A program made the translations under genes and the position numbers. From Seriola aureovittata (taxonomy: Eukaryota > Chordata > Actinopteri > Carangiformes > Carangidae): DNA of 64,000 nucleotides. Below the pieces are notes generated by a model. That model worked only from the letters and a program-made list of their open reading frames with translations, ran no database searches and had not been told where the DNA came from. This document shows positions 12,513 to 25,659 of this stretch, piece after piece. Position 1 is the first letter of the stretch. The number at the start of each line of letters is the position of its first letter. The stretch lies in assembly GCF_021018895.1 (NCBI RefSeq), contig NC_079364.1, positions 13,818,385-13,882,384 of the forward strand, given 5' to 3'.

Positions 12513-13548
12513 GAGAAAAGAAGAGAAGAGAAGGAAGAGAAGAGAAGAGAGAAGAGAAGGAAGAGAAGAGAAGAGAAGAGAAGGAAGAGAAGAGAAGAGA
12601 GAAGAGAAGGAAGAGAAGAGGAGAGAAGAGAAGACATTAGAAGATAAGGAAGGGAAGAGAAGAGGAGAGAAGGAAGAGAAGAGAAGAGAAGAGAAGAGAA
12701 GAGGAGAGAAGAGGAGAGAAGGAAGAAAAGAGAAGAGAAGAGAAGAGAAGAGGAGAGAAGAGGAGAGAAGAGGAGAGAAGAGGAGAGAAGGAAGGGAAGA
12801 GAAGAGGAGAGAAGAGGAGAGAAGAGGGAGAAGGAAGGGAAGAGAAGAGGAGAGAAGGAAGGGAAGAGAAGAGGAGAGAAGGAAGGGAAGAGAAGAGGAG
12901 AGAAGAGGAGAGAAGAGGAGAGAAGAGGAGAGAAGAGAAGAGAAGAGGAGAGGAGAGAAGGAAGAAAAGAGAAGAGAAGAGAAGAGGAGAGAAGGAAGAA
13001 AAGAGAAGAGAAGAGGAGAGAAGAAAAGAGAAGAGGAGAGAAGGAAGAAAAGAGAAGAGAAGAGGAAGAGAAGAGGAGAGAAGGAAGGGAAGAGAAGAGA
13101 AGAGGAGAGAAGAGAAGACATTAGAAGAGAAGGAAGGGAAGAGAAGAGGAGAGAAGGAAGAGAAGAGAAGAGAAGAGAAGAGAAGAGGAGAGGAGAGAAG
13201 GAAGAAAAGAGAAGAGAAGAGAAGAGAAGAGGAGAGAAGGAAGAAAAGAGAAGAGAAGAGGAGAGAAGAAAAGAGAAGAGGAGAGAAGGAAGAAAAGAGA
13301 AGAGAAGAGGAAGAGAAGAGGAGAGAAGGAAGGGAAGAGAAGAGAAGAAGAGAAGAGAAGACATTAGAAGAGAAGGAAGAGAAGAGGAGAGAAGGAAGAG
13401 AAGAGAAGAGAAGAGAAGAGAAGAGAAGAGGAGAGGAGAGAAGAGAAAAGAGAAGAGAAGAGAAGAGAAGAGGAGAGAAGGAAGAAAAGAGAAGAGAAGA
13501 GAAGAGAAGAGAAGAGAAGAGAAGAGAAGGAAGAGAAGAGAAGAGACT
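12513..13548. repeat. 1-kb purine-only GAGAA-type satellite
   Basis: About 1,035 bases with almost only A and G on the plus strand, built from 5-bp AGAAG/AGGAG units with AGGAAG and AGAAAAG variants. The few pyrimidines come in a gacattag insert at 12633, 13117 and 13360. The spacings of 484 and 243 bp indicate a higher-order repeat of about 243 bp, and long variant strings recur at the same offset (about 245 bp, for example 13021 and 13266). It lies inside tjp1 intron 1. The very long open frames on both strands here are repeat translations, not genes. Confidence 0.97.
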
Positions 13549-14151
13549 TCAGGACGAATGTTTACACTGGCAGCTCACACAGAATCACCACCCTGTACCA
13601 GCAGCTCAGCCCATCACTGGGGCAATTGTATCCATGGTGACCATATCTCCCCTCTTACTGGACCCAAAGGAAAGAGTGAGGCAGCAGTACACTCCAACAA
13701 CACATAATTAGAGACAAATGCACATGCTCTTTCAGGAGGGCAAGCACTCAACAGCAAACACATGCAAATGCATGAAAAACTACTGATGTAAGCCTTTACA
13801 TTCTGTTTTTCAAATCACCGGTAGTGTGTACTGTCCTGTCCTAGGAAGTGCACGTCACAACAAACCCAACAAAATAACTGCCGTCACCTTCAGTGTTAAA
13901 CAGATGAATTCAGCAGTAGCCATTTTTAGGGCAGGTTGCGACTGTGATGGGAGGAGAGAGGTCTGCAAACACACATGGGGGGCAAGTAGCCAATAGGCAG
14001 ATGATGATGAAGCGCCTCAGTCAGCAATGATGTACTGTTGTGCTGACATGCTCATATGCTTGAGTTAATTAGTTTCAAACAGCAGCTATATTCTGTCATA
14101 CAGCTCCATTAAAAACTCCTCCATCAGGACTGTCCACAGCACAACATACAG

Positions 14152-14171
14152 GACACACACGCGCACGCGCA

Positions 14172-14240
<69 letters not shown>
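14152..14240. repeat. (CG/CA) then (CA)n microsatellite
   Basis: Starts with ACGCGCACGCGCACGCGC and continues as about 30 CA units. The alternating purine-pyrimidine run is the type that can form Z-DNA. Confidence 0.95.
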
Positions 14241-14242
<2 letters not shown>

Positions 14243-14400
14243 CTGACTGAAAACTATCTGACACAGTCAATGCTAGAATAGTGAGGGTAGGAATAAAATA
14301 CAAAACCTATAATCCAGGCTTTTGGATTAAAACGTTAATCTGAGCCATGCTTCTCTCTGAAGTCTACTGCTGCTGTCTCATGAAAGCAGACAGAGTGAAA

Positions 14401-14452
14401 TGGATGGATGGATGGATGGATGGATGGATGGATGGATGGATGAATGGATGGA
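14401..14452. repeat. (GGAT)n tetranucleotide repeat
   Basis: About 13 TGGA units with one GAATG break near the end. Confidence 0.97.
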
Positions 14453-15032
14453 GAACTCTGTCATGTCAGCAAGCATAGCTCTTATTGTATGCTGTAAACC
14501 CTTTGGACACAGATGAAAGTCATATTCAAGTAGCAGGGAACATCCATGAACACACTACTAACTGTCTTACTACTGTAGCAGCCTGCCAACTAGCAGATAA
14601 TTACACTGTATGTTTTATCCAACCTTTACCTACACGTGATTCTGTCACTTTACAGGGATTATACATCCATAGACAGCTAAATGAAACTGTGGTTCTGATT
14701 CTGGTTAAATCTGCCAGACTGCCACTGACAAATTCAAACTCCAGGTTTTTACCCCTGTGAGATAATGTAATGAGAAATAAACAAGCCACCTTTGAGGAAT
14801 TTTTGATCCAAATGAATTACACACTATACTAGTTTTTAATTAAAACGATGTCACTGATGTCAACTATCAAGAATTAGTATTGGGAGAAAAAAGGGGATTC
14901 CTGCATCCCTAGTTCTTGGTAGTTGTTTAGAAGAAAATTACCCCCATCTACTTCATGTATTACCCTTAATTTTCAAAAAACTTGATGACATCACAACTCT
15001 CCACTGGGGAGTTTCTTGTTATGAAGTATGTT

Positions 15033-15034
<2 letters not shown>

Positions 15035-15089
<55 letters not shown>
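15035..15089. repeat. (TA)n microsatellite
   Basis: About 25 TA units, abutting the dispersed repeat at 15090. Confidence 0.97.
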
Positions 15090-15091
<2 letters not shown>

Positions 15092-15260
15092 CACTTTATT
15101 TAATCAGGATAAGACATCGCTGAGATTAAAATCTCCTTTACAGGAGTGCCCTGGCCAAGGTATCAAAACCATAGAAACATTAAACATAAAGGTTACAAAA
15201 CACAACACATACCGATGATGAATTACATACAACATGAAGAAAAATAATGAAGGATTACAA
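15090..15260 (-). repeat. Dispersed repeat next to (TA)n
   Basis: Contains TTTATTTAATCAGGATAAGA, GAGATTAAAATCTCC and AGGAGTGCCCTGGCCAAGG, which match a dispersed repeat known from many fish sequences. It abuts the (TA)n tract at 15035-15089. Strand is uncertain. Confidence 0.5.
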
Positions 15261-18200
15261 AACACATAAGTTAGGATTCATTGAAGCCTCTGGGTCAGGT
15301 ACAGGCTCTGATTATCTTCACTGACCACAGTGCAGCTCCACAGAGCTGATGTGCAGCGGGCTGTTCACTGCTATCCACTGACCCAGACACACAGCTAGGC
15401 TAGGCTAGGATCTCATGTGCAGCTTATCCAGCAGCAAAGTCATCCCAGCTCAACCACACTAATTGTTCTCTGCCTAGAGAGACGGGCAGAGTGTTGAGGT
15501 CACAGAGGAGAGCGGTAACTTCTGGTGGGATTTTGACTTTCCATTTTTCCCACAATCCCTCACATCAGTTTAGCTCAAGCTGTGGTTTTCTTACAAACTT
15601 CAAAGTTTCAAATAGCCTCTCAGACAGCGGTTCTCCCGTTTGGGGTTTGAGGGCCCACACTCACAAGAGTGAAATGTTTATCTAAGGGCTGGAGGATGTT
15701 TTCCTGCAGAGAACTGTTTTTTTTCCTCCTTTAGGATGTGCAGGTGGAGGTGGGGGTGGGAAATGTCCAAACCTGGAGCTGACATCCAATAACATATGTA
15801 CTGCATGACTATATCTCTACTTACTGTGATCTCTGTGATTAGTCATCCTGTGAAACTAAGGTGATGATTGATGGTTGATTACCAAGTTTTGGGAGGAAAT
15901 TGCTTGATGAGTAGAGCATGACTAATATATCTTACTATAATATTTATACAATAATATTTACTGGTATGAGTACATACATGTGTGTGGCAAGATATGAAGG
16001 AGTGCATATGGGGGGAAGACACTGAATGTTGTAAGGACACAACAGTGATACATGTTTGTTTTTCACATTGTTTCTGTTGGAGTGTATCTAGACATACGCA
16101 CACACACACACTGCACTTGTGCTTTGTTTTTGTGTCTGTGGAAACCAACTGTAAGCCGAGGCATTGAGAACGATAACCAGATCCAGCACTGGAACCTTTG
16201 GATTCAGCCAATCACTGAATACACAACTATCAGTATCCTCACCCTACTCCGCCCATCACACACACAGACTACAGGAATGTGCAGATAAGCAAACAAGGCC
16301 CAACTATGCCTGTTTCTCATTCCAAACGGTTTCCCTCACCTTCTCCTTTCCTCACACACTCAATCTTTCTGCCTTAACCTTTCCGTTTCGTTTTGTCTCC
16401 TTTTCCCATCGACTCTCCCTTTGAAAATAAGCACAAAATGAAAGGCCACAGATGAAAATAACCACTGAAGATAATGTGATATGAAACAGGTCCAGGTCAA
16501 TTTAGTACCAGAGAACCAAAAATACACAAGTATCCGTGACTGTAGGGCGAGGTAAAAGGATTCATAGTTTGGTAATGGGAGTGACAGTGACCACAGTCAT
16601 GAGTGTTTTTTAAGTTTCTGAGAAGTTGCAGCGGTGTAAATGATTCAGTCCATGATCACTGGAGGCCGTTTGCTGACATGTTTTGTAATACATTTTGTCA
16701 CAATAGGTGGGATTTATTATGTCAAGTACCATAATGGTTGTAGTTTGGGACTGGACAAATAACCAACACTGTGAATCTCTCACATTTTTTAATTACTGAA
16801 TTCCATATAATTAAACAGATTATCTACAACAACAACACAGATCTGAAGTTTGGCCAAACAATCAACCTATAGCCTTGTACAGAAGTCCAGGATCTACACA
16901 AACAGTTTTTTAAAAATCAGATTTAAGCTATATTGTCTCACCATAGCCACAGCTATATTTAACAATCAAAACGGATGGTACTTCTACACACTTGTAGACC
17001 TTGATCCTGATGGTGTAGCATCTATGGCTGGCACTAAATCCTACCTGTGTGACTTCAACTTCATGGTATTGCATTAACAATAAAACTGCACTTATCATGA
17101 CACTAAACTACCTGTGGAAATCTAAACTCTCATTGCATCACCACACCAAGTGAGCATAAAAGGTTGTTAAAGGACAAAAACCAAGCAGCACAGAGTTCAA
17201 AGGGTTATAGGAGTGTCCATGTTGTGTTGTAAATATTGGGACATGGGTTTCACTTCACAATGCGGCTGGGTTTGACAGTGGAGAAACTCACTGCTCCACA
17301 CAAGCAAGCAGACACACACATGCATACATACATGCAAACATGCATACACACACACGATTAAACAAAGGAGTGATTCAGCAAGGGGTCTTTCAGTCTGCTC
17401 ATGTTTGCCTGCCTCCAGAGTACACACAGGGTGACCAAAATTAGCTTCTACCAGCAAGGACAAATGTACAGTCTCCTCTGCCACCTTTTAACAGCAAAGA
17501 TTACACATGATTATGTTGATAAGAGCAACATTTGAATAAACATAAACTTGGAGCAGTCAGTTGGAATATTTGACACAGAAGTAAAAACACATTGCCTTTC
17601 AAATTTTAAGTTGCACAACATCTTTCAAACTACGCAACTCTGAACCACGACTCGCAGTCTGCAGATTCACATGTTGCCATAAAACAAGAAGCCAAGCCCA
17701 CTCAATGGCATTCCCCAGCTTTCTGAGGACTTTGCTACAATAGACATGTTGTGGGGCAGAATCTATAGTGAATTAATGAGTTACTGTTGGAGCGGCCATT
17801 TTCCCAGGACTCAACTAGCAACATAATTACCATTCCCCCAAGAGATGAGAGATAGGGAGGGGGTTCATGCATTCTTTAACAAGATGCACAAGCACAGCAA
17901 GATAATACATAAATGACTTCTAACAACACCTAAAAAAGAACTAAACCACCCTTACTGGAGAGGGAGCTTACACCATCCAATGCACCTAACGAACTAATTA
18001 CAATGTGCAAAGAACAAATGTTGCAAACCTGTAATGAAGCTTTATCATTTTGTTATTCAGTAGTGTATATACAGTAAGCCGAGTAAACATCACTGCGTTG
18101 TTTTTTTAGGGCTGGCAATTGTAGGATAGGGGAGTGACAGAAACACATCCATTCAGCCCTGATGACATTCTTCGGCCGTGACCCAAGTCTGTTAATTTTG

Positions 18201-21200
18201 ATTATCTGCAGAAACCAAATCTGAGTTTTGTTTGTGACTACAGCTCCACAGTTTATAGTTAATCATACAATAAGCATGCATAAAGTAATTTAAATAGGTC
18301 TGATATCTGAATATAAGTGTTTTGAGCCACAATAGTAACACTTTAGAGGTTTGAAGTACCTGTAAACGGGCACTGAAATAGACAGAACACATCTCAATGT
18401 GGCTCTCCCTGCAGCATTCAATGGCCCTCATTGTCATATCATTAACTGAAACTGAAAGCTGCTGTTGCTGTTTATTTTGTGCACTCTCACATGCTGCTAA
18501 CTTGCTTGCAATGCTGTGCAGTATAATAGATATACATAGGTCATTTTTGACTGTTGATGTATACAGAGCAAAAAGTATCTGAGCAATATTGGCCTTTCGT
18601 GGCCAATATGACCCATAAAGAAATGCCTACCTCAACCCCAAGTGTTTACCTAATCCACACTATAGGAATGAGAATAAGATTCAGGAAGTGACATTGTATA
18701 TCTGTAGGAGTGTGTTTTTGAAATCAGCGGCGGTAACACTGTGTTTGATTCTCTGTGCTGCATTGATTTTACTTGAGGGAAACACTATTAGCCTTATAAT
18801 ATGATAAAATAAAATGATAAAAATGATGTGATGACTGTTCATGATACAGAAAGTTAAGTGCACATCCAATCCTATATCTAGGCCAGGTGCATTACAGCAG
18901 ATTCAGTGAAGGAACAAAGCAGAGATTCCAAAAACTAGATAATAATTCCTGACCTTGATAATGTGTAATAATTTCAACTCTACCACCTTAAGCAAACCAA
19001 CAGCAAAAAACACCAGGTTCAAGATTTGCTAACATGAAGTCAGTTCTCGCACTGTATACAACACAGCTCTTATCCTGCACAGGTCAATGTAATGAATAAT
19101 TTCTTTACATTAAAAGAGAAGGAAAGGTGCCATTCTCTCTTGTTCATATACAAACGAAGAGAAACAAGAGATGAGGATGACCATGGAGCTGTTTATAGCG
19201 AACACACATAAATGATCTATTATGATGATGGGTTGTTGTGAATTGCTTGATGGTCATATCACATCACACCTACCACATATAAAGGCAAAGTGACTGTTGT
19301 GAATGTAGGAAACAATGGCAACAGCTGAGGATGATTCAGCAGAAAAATAAGACATATTTCTATATATGCATATTGACTGAGTGTATATTTGTTAAAAGGG
19401 GAAAGATTAGTATATTACAACCTACTGTAAAAAGGCAATGTCTAAAAGAAGGGAGTCCCCTTATCAGAAGGAAGTCTGACATCTGGGAAATTTACACACC
19501 TACATATCGCTAGTGATGTTTATTTATTACAGCTAAAGCAGCTGATGATGTCTCCCACAGGCTGATGACTCTGCTTCCCAGACAGAAAAGACAGTGCTAT
19601 AGTCCTAATACTGGAAGATAAGCAAAAGAACACACAGCAGCGTGTATGCGTGTAAAGGCATGTAGGGCAACAAGCCTTGGGATGAATCTGTTCCAGCCTC
19701 GTCCTCTCTTCCTTAACCAGCTGAGCCGCGGCTGCCACATGCACTCTCTCTTGTCCCTCCCCGCTTCCCCTCTCTCACTCTCTCTCACCGTCCCTCTCGA
19801 GCTCTCTGTCTCACAAAACACCCTGTGTCAAATCCCTTATGCCTGTAGTGGGAATGATAAATCCCTGCAGAGACCTGCCCTGCCATGCCAGAAAGGACGC
19901 AGCACTGGCTCTGCGTGTCCTCGCTTTGCTAGGCTGGCTGTTTGATAAGGAACAAGGGGCTAACCGAGACTCAGGGTTATATGACATTTCCATCCATTCA
20001 TCTCAATTACGAGCATGGTCTAGCCTCACACAGCCACACTGCATCTTGCAGGTTCAGTTTTCACTGATAGATTTAAGTCTAGATAGATCGCTTGACCAAC
20101 CAACAAACATTTAACAAACATTTTGCTTCACCAAACATCCTTGCTGACGACTACTTTAATGAGGCATTGAAGATCTAAACTGAAGCCTGATGATGATGAT
20201 GTTGATTTGACTACATGGCCCACCTTTTGTGTCATCTTTTTTAGAAAGTGACATTGGTGAATTGCTAAGGAAAAATTTTGCAATTCGGAACTACACCCAT
20301 CTTGTTCCAGAAACAGCGAGAGACCAATGACAGCCTAGAAAGTGGAGCACGTCCATCCAAAGAAGGGTGGGAAGGATTCATGTTGATGTCTCAGTGAAGG
20401 AGATAACTGTCAATCAGCTATTATACAGCCTCCTAATAAGGTCCTCTTTAAGATATGTTATGCATGGCACTACTGACCCACAATTAGCTAAATAAAATTG
20501 GTGGATTGTTTTTGCAAGGCTACTGCAAGTCTTGTATGTACACACATGCCCTTGAAAAACACCGGAATATGACAAAAGCTCCACCCTCTTTTACTGTAGT
20601 ATTTGAATTAAATGGAAGAAGTTAATAATGTGCTTTACAATAAGCTTTATAACATGAAAAGCAAAAGAGCTATAATGCTGTGATTATAAGAGAGAGAGGC
20701 AGTCTTTTTAAGATCCGCCATGTGACTCAGATTATAGCTGATGCATCTCCCCCTCCCACTCCTTCCTTTCTCCATTTCACCCCTCCAATAACCCCTCCTC
20801 CCACATCACCTCCTCCCTCAGAGGGCATTTTCCTTCTTCTTCTCACTCTGCTATCCACCTGCCTCCTGCTGTGTGTATCTGCCCTGGATTCCCCTCCAGA
20901 GATGAGAGGATAAGCAGGTCAGATATCCTTGATAAAACAACACAAACAGCTGCTTTCCTTCAATGTTTTTATCTAGAGTGACAGAAGGCGATACAATCCA
21001 CTGTCTTCTCTTTTTCAATGAAAATTTGACTCCTACCTTTAGGAGTAGTATATCAGTATATAAGTATATTGAATCTGGGCATCTGGCCATAATCTTACTT
21101 AAATTAAACTTACTCTATATGTTAAGTGAGTTTAAGCCTCTTACGTTCCATGGACATATGCCTGAACACTGTTTTTTGACAAAATAAATTATACTCGTGT

Positions 21201-24200
21201 TCAGATCCAGATAGGTCACAGCCGGGGACAAACTAGCCAAAAAACTGAAGCCCAGCTGAACCAACATGCCCCCGGCTGCTGTCTTCAGTATGAGCAACTG
21301 GCAGCCCTCTCATCTTATAGAGACAGCTTACACCTGCTCTGCTTTAAGGCTGGGAGCACTTTGATTCACAGGCCTACAGTATATTCAAAGTCTAGCCTGT
21401 TAGTGTGAGCAGGAATAAGTGACAGGGTTTGTGTGCTGCATGTATGGGTGTGTTTTACATCTTGTTTTATTTCTACGCTGAGGGCATAACTGAACACTGC
21501 TGGTGTCTTCTGTGATTTTTGACTCATCCTTCTTCATAATGTTGGGCTGCCGTCTACAGTGACCTAGGCTGCACTGATTGCCCTTTATCACTCAGAATTA
21601 CCTCAAGAGTGTTCCCTGTTAGGGTTTTTGGCTATTGACCCCAGCTTTTAAATTATTTAGTCTTTCTTTTTCCATTTAATAACAATAACCATTCTTATAG
21701 TGCCCACTGCACACCGAACCATCTAGCAAGAGGATCTGAATGACTGCATGGTCATTGAGGGTCTGCATCACGTTGTCATCCCTTGTGCAAGTGTCAGCAC
21801 AAAATATATGACCCCCACACTGTAGACACTGAAAACATGCCAACATGTCCGTGGAGATACCCAGCATTGTATGCATCCACATCTGTTTTTCACTATACCT
21901 ACACTGACAGACTAGTTGGGGTGGGGTGTATTAACAGAAAATGACACAAATGCTTTATAAACTGATGGTGTAACTCCTTGTCACAAGCACCAGACATTAG
22001 CTGTTCATGTTCCATACTCTGTTTATCACTTACCACATCAGCCCTGATTCTCCTAAAAGAATGAGGAGCCTAAGACAGAGAACAAAAACACCACCAGGAC
22101 TCTGTTCATCTCCTGAGCACTTGGCCCTCTAATTACATTTCCCTCCTTCAGTGATGTAAATAGAGATGTGTAATCATCAAAGCAAAGTAGAGGCTTGCTG
22201 TGCAACTCTAATTAATACAACCTCCTCCATCCAAATGCATTTCCACTTATTTCAGTCTATCCTCTCAAAACACAAGCCTAAAGGCTGGAGGGACTGCTGA
22301 TGCTCTAAATTACATCTTTTTGTTTGTGGTACATAACACAAAAGCAAGCAGGAATGGCCAAAGGGTAAACACAGAGATAGAGGCCAGCATTTAACGTACT
22401 GCCAAAGAGTTAATGTGGTTTTCAACTAGTCTGATATCAGTTAAATGATTGATTCATTTAAAAAAAACAAACAATATATTTAGTGATGAATATAATTCAC
22501 ATTTAAATACTAAATCGGTTAAAGTTTATATTAAATATTGCTTTTCGTTTCACTGCTCATGTGTCTTCCTTTCATCAAATATTATCCAACAAGCACAGAG
22601 AAACTTTTTCTGTGCCTTTTAAACTGATAAATCTAACCATGTATCCTGGGATTACAACATACACTGAGCTGTCTGACTCTTACACAGCTTTGTAAAATCA
22701 GTAACTGCCTGTAACTGGCTTGGTTGTTTCTCTAACTGGGGAAAAAGCTATTCATGAAAGTATCCAAAACTTTCTTTAATGGCTGTGATGACTGTGACTG
22801 TGACTCAAAGGTTTGGAACCAGGCTAGTTTTCAACCAACTTTGGAAACAGAAGGAACCAGAGAGGCTCTCCTTTCCTCTATCTTTGGTGCCAGGGCAGGA
22901 ACTTTGGCACCAAACAGAAAGATGTTTCCCTTTCCGTCTACACAGAAAGGGTAACATCTAAACAGCAATTATCATACGTAAACTGTTATTTTGTCATGTA
23001 GGTCTATCATGAAATACTGAAAGGCAGCTTCAACTAAGACTGGGTTAGACAAAGTGCTTTCCCTCTGTTCAGCCCTTTTGTTTTTGCTAAAAGGTGTAAC
23101 AACTGAATGAATACTAATCACATACTGAAACATCCTCCTCACCTAATGACACATTATTAGTGCACAGTACTGTGCAATAATAGCATTACTGACCTGTGAT
23201 ACATGGGTCAACACACCCGTTACTGTATTCCTGAAAAACAACACCGCAACATTGCAATACAGTTTTTCATTAACCATAGCTTTACATGGTATGTGACTAA
23301 CACTGGTCTTATGTCAGTTTTTCACAACTCATCAGGTGGGGTAAATAAATGGATATTGAGTGACGAACCACAGAGAAAGCAAGTCATACTTGTTTAACAG
23401 ATTATTTCTAACAATGCATCATGGAACCTGTTACCATAAAATTTAGTAAGGGCGAGTCTGTCTCACTAGGTGTAGCTTTTGTGTCTACTGTCTTTGCAGT
23501 CTTACTTAACCAGTGCAATGACCCCTGATAAACGTTAGCACTGAATTATTGTCCAGCCCTAACAATAATAGATTAGCTTGGAATATGAACACAAATCCTT
23601 GCATCCTCTGTACATTGATTGATACAGGAAACAATCAGTGAACATGACCTCTTCCAATCCTAGATTCCTGTTTTACTTTTCATCCAACTAATAGCAGTCT
23701 GTTCTGCTCTCATTTGTAGTGATAACCTACTACTAATGCGACTTGCACGAACACAATGCAGGAAAGCTTTTGCTCTAGAGAAGCAACAGGAAATGCTGTC
23801 TTACTTACTACGGCTAGTGACCATGCTAACTCATAGCTTGACAAAAGGCTCTGATGATCGTTGCTCATTTTACTCCAACTTTTACACTTTTAGTGGAAAG
23901 CAAACAATAATGTTCAAAAGTCCTACCTATTGAATAAAAGACAATAAAGAATAATAAGAAACAGAAGAAGACACACTGAAATTACAAATTACAAATAAGC
24001 ACATGAAACACTTTTGGCTCATTACCAACTAAAAGCAAAATACAGTAGTAAGTTGTATGTCAAGGTGTGACTGTGACCATCATGTACAATCCAGCATAAC
24101 GTCACCAGCTGGTTTCGCCTAACTGGAACAACCGCCCAAACCTGAATATCACCACCTCTATAAGGCAAACACAGCACATTCCTCACTTGTCAAACTGAAA

Positions 24201-25118
24201 TGAATAAATCCCCCTCATAGAAAACACTACTGAATACACTGTGTAAAATATTTAGGTCTAATATGTTTGACCCCGTTAAAATTTTATTAACCATAACTTT
24301 TGCTCTGTTGTTGAATTCTATTATATTTTTAAAGACATTGCAATCACATGGTGCCTGTGTGGAAATGTAAAGCTCACCTAGTAATGAAAGCCTACAGTAT
24401 ATGCTCAAGACTCTTCTGCTGTGAACACCTGACCTAACATAGTTTTAAACAAATTCTGCAGGAATGCATCATTGATATTATATATATTATATACTACATA
24501 AATCTAGAAAATATGCGAAGCTCGCCAGACATTCATCAAGCTATTCTTTTAAATGAACAGCAATTACCCATAGCTGCTTCAGTGCTGCAGGTGAAAACAA
24601 CACATATTTGGTTAGTGGTTTCCCAAAATGGGCTTCAGAGACCTCAACTTGTGAAGGGATGCACTAAAACAGTTTTGAGTTAGTTCATTTACCTGAGTTC
24701 ATTATATCAAGACTGTTTATAAAGATCACACTATGAGTAACAGGTGGGTGTTTCTCTTCATCACCTTACTAGCAATAATAATATCAGTTTTACAAGTCTT
24801 CCATGAAACACAGCCTACAACAAAGCATAACCTGACACAAATTCTCAGGATGGGCTTTCATAGGGCAAAATTTCTCAGTTACATTTTAAATCCATGATTT
24901 CCTGTCATTGTTGTAACAAACTATTAAAACTGGGACTGTGGATATCAACAGGTAGCTGAGCCTACACCTACTTGTATGAACACAGCTGGGTGATTTATCA
25001 GTGACAATTTATCAACAGTGACAGTGTAAGTCAGATTATATTGAACACTGTACAGTAGAAACAGCGTGGCTGGTTGTAGGCTATGCTACTAGGTGTAGAT
25101 TTCAGGATAACCCCTATA

Positions 25119-25119
<1 letters not shown>

Positions 25120-25185
<66 letters not shown>

Positions 25186-25194
25186 CTCTCTCTC
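25120..25194. repeat. (CA)n(CT)n microsatellite
   Basis: About 31 CA units followed by 6 CT units, about 180 bp inside intron 1 from the exon 1 donor. Confidence 0.97.
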
Positions 25195-25375
25195 ATACAC
25201 AAACACAACCACCATTAGGATACTATATTACCACACTACCACTAGTCTACAAAGTTGTGTGGAAAATCTACAGCAAAATTAACCAGTTACCCTTTAAATT
25301 GATCACACACATAACAAAAGCCTGCAGCACAATGTTGGAACTTCACACTTGATTTTTACACGTCCAGGTACCCAC

Positions 25376-25399
25376 CTTATTTGAAGCTTTGGAGGACAT
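25376..25399 (-). CDS. tjp1: tjp1 coding exon 1 (start codon)
   Basis: Eight codons, MSSKASNK, followed by a donor reading gtgggt. The human ZO-1 counterpart is the similarly short exon MSARAAAAK. The exon ends in phase 0, matching exon 2. The start is supported by an in-frame TAG three codons upstream (25409-25411 on the minus strand), an A at -3, and a position at the inner edge of a CpG-enriched segment. The exon is too short to show up in a scan for open frames. It is separated from exon 2 by an 18.7-kb intron, in keeping with the large first intron of this gene in other vertebrates. Confidence 0.85.
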
Positions 25400-25535
25400 T
25401 TTATTCTCCTATTCTGCTTCAAAACTGGCAGGTCAAAAGTTGTTGCTGTCTCTGTTTTTATAATCACTTGGGAGAGTGCGCTATTTTCCTTCCAATTGAA
25501 TTTTCGCCCAGCTGCCGCCACGCCGGGCTACGTTG

Positions 25536-25568
25536 TTATTTTATTTTATCCGGGACGACGGGAAACAT
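25536..25568 (-). other. Short upstream ORF in probable 5'UTR
   Basis: ATG at 25568 on the minus strand, ten codons (MFPVVPDKIK) then TAA, ending about 137 nt before the tjp1 start codon. It matters only if transcription starts to its right. A second upstream frame follows at 25603-25659. Confidence 0.35.
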
Positions 25569-25602
25569 GTCACGAAAAGCCGTGTAGAAAGTCCAAAGTT
25601 CA

Positions 25603-25659
25603 TTATCTTATCTTCGTTGCCCGAAACGCTGGCGTTAGTCCAGTAAGGTATCGAGTCAT
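25603..25659 (-). other. Second upstream ORF in probable 5'UTR
   Basis: ATG at 25659, 18 codons beginning MTRYLTGLTPAF, then TAA. It does not overlap the tjp1 start. Whether it is transcribed depends on an unknown start site. Confidence 0.3.

Larger units (their letters stand above)
6722..25375 (-). other. tjp1: tjp1 intron 1 (18.7 kb)
   Basis: The intron joins the 8-codon first exon to exon 2. I see no supported exon in it. Contents include a partial dispersed-repeat copy near 8431, CA microsatellites at 9400, 10939, 14152 and 25120, the purine satellite at 12513-13548, a (GGAT)n run at 14401, a (TA)n run at 15035 followed by a dispersed repeat, and pyrimidine-rich patches near 19742-19812 and 20745-20860. 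The rest (for example 17500-19700 and 21000-25000) shows nothing I can name. Confidence 0.8.

Noticed and set aside
12430..13707. 425-codon plus-strand frame rich in Glu/Arg/Lys, and a 292-codon Ser/Leu/Phe frame on the other strand
   Set aside because: Both are translations of the purine satellite. A 5-bp unit without stop codons leaves all frames open, and there is no gene-like sequence at either end.
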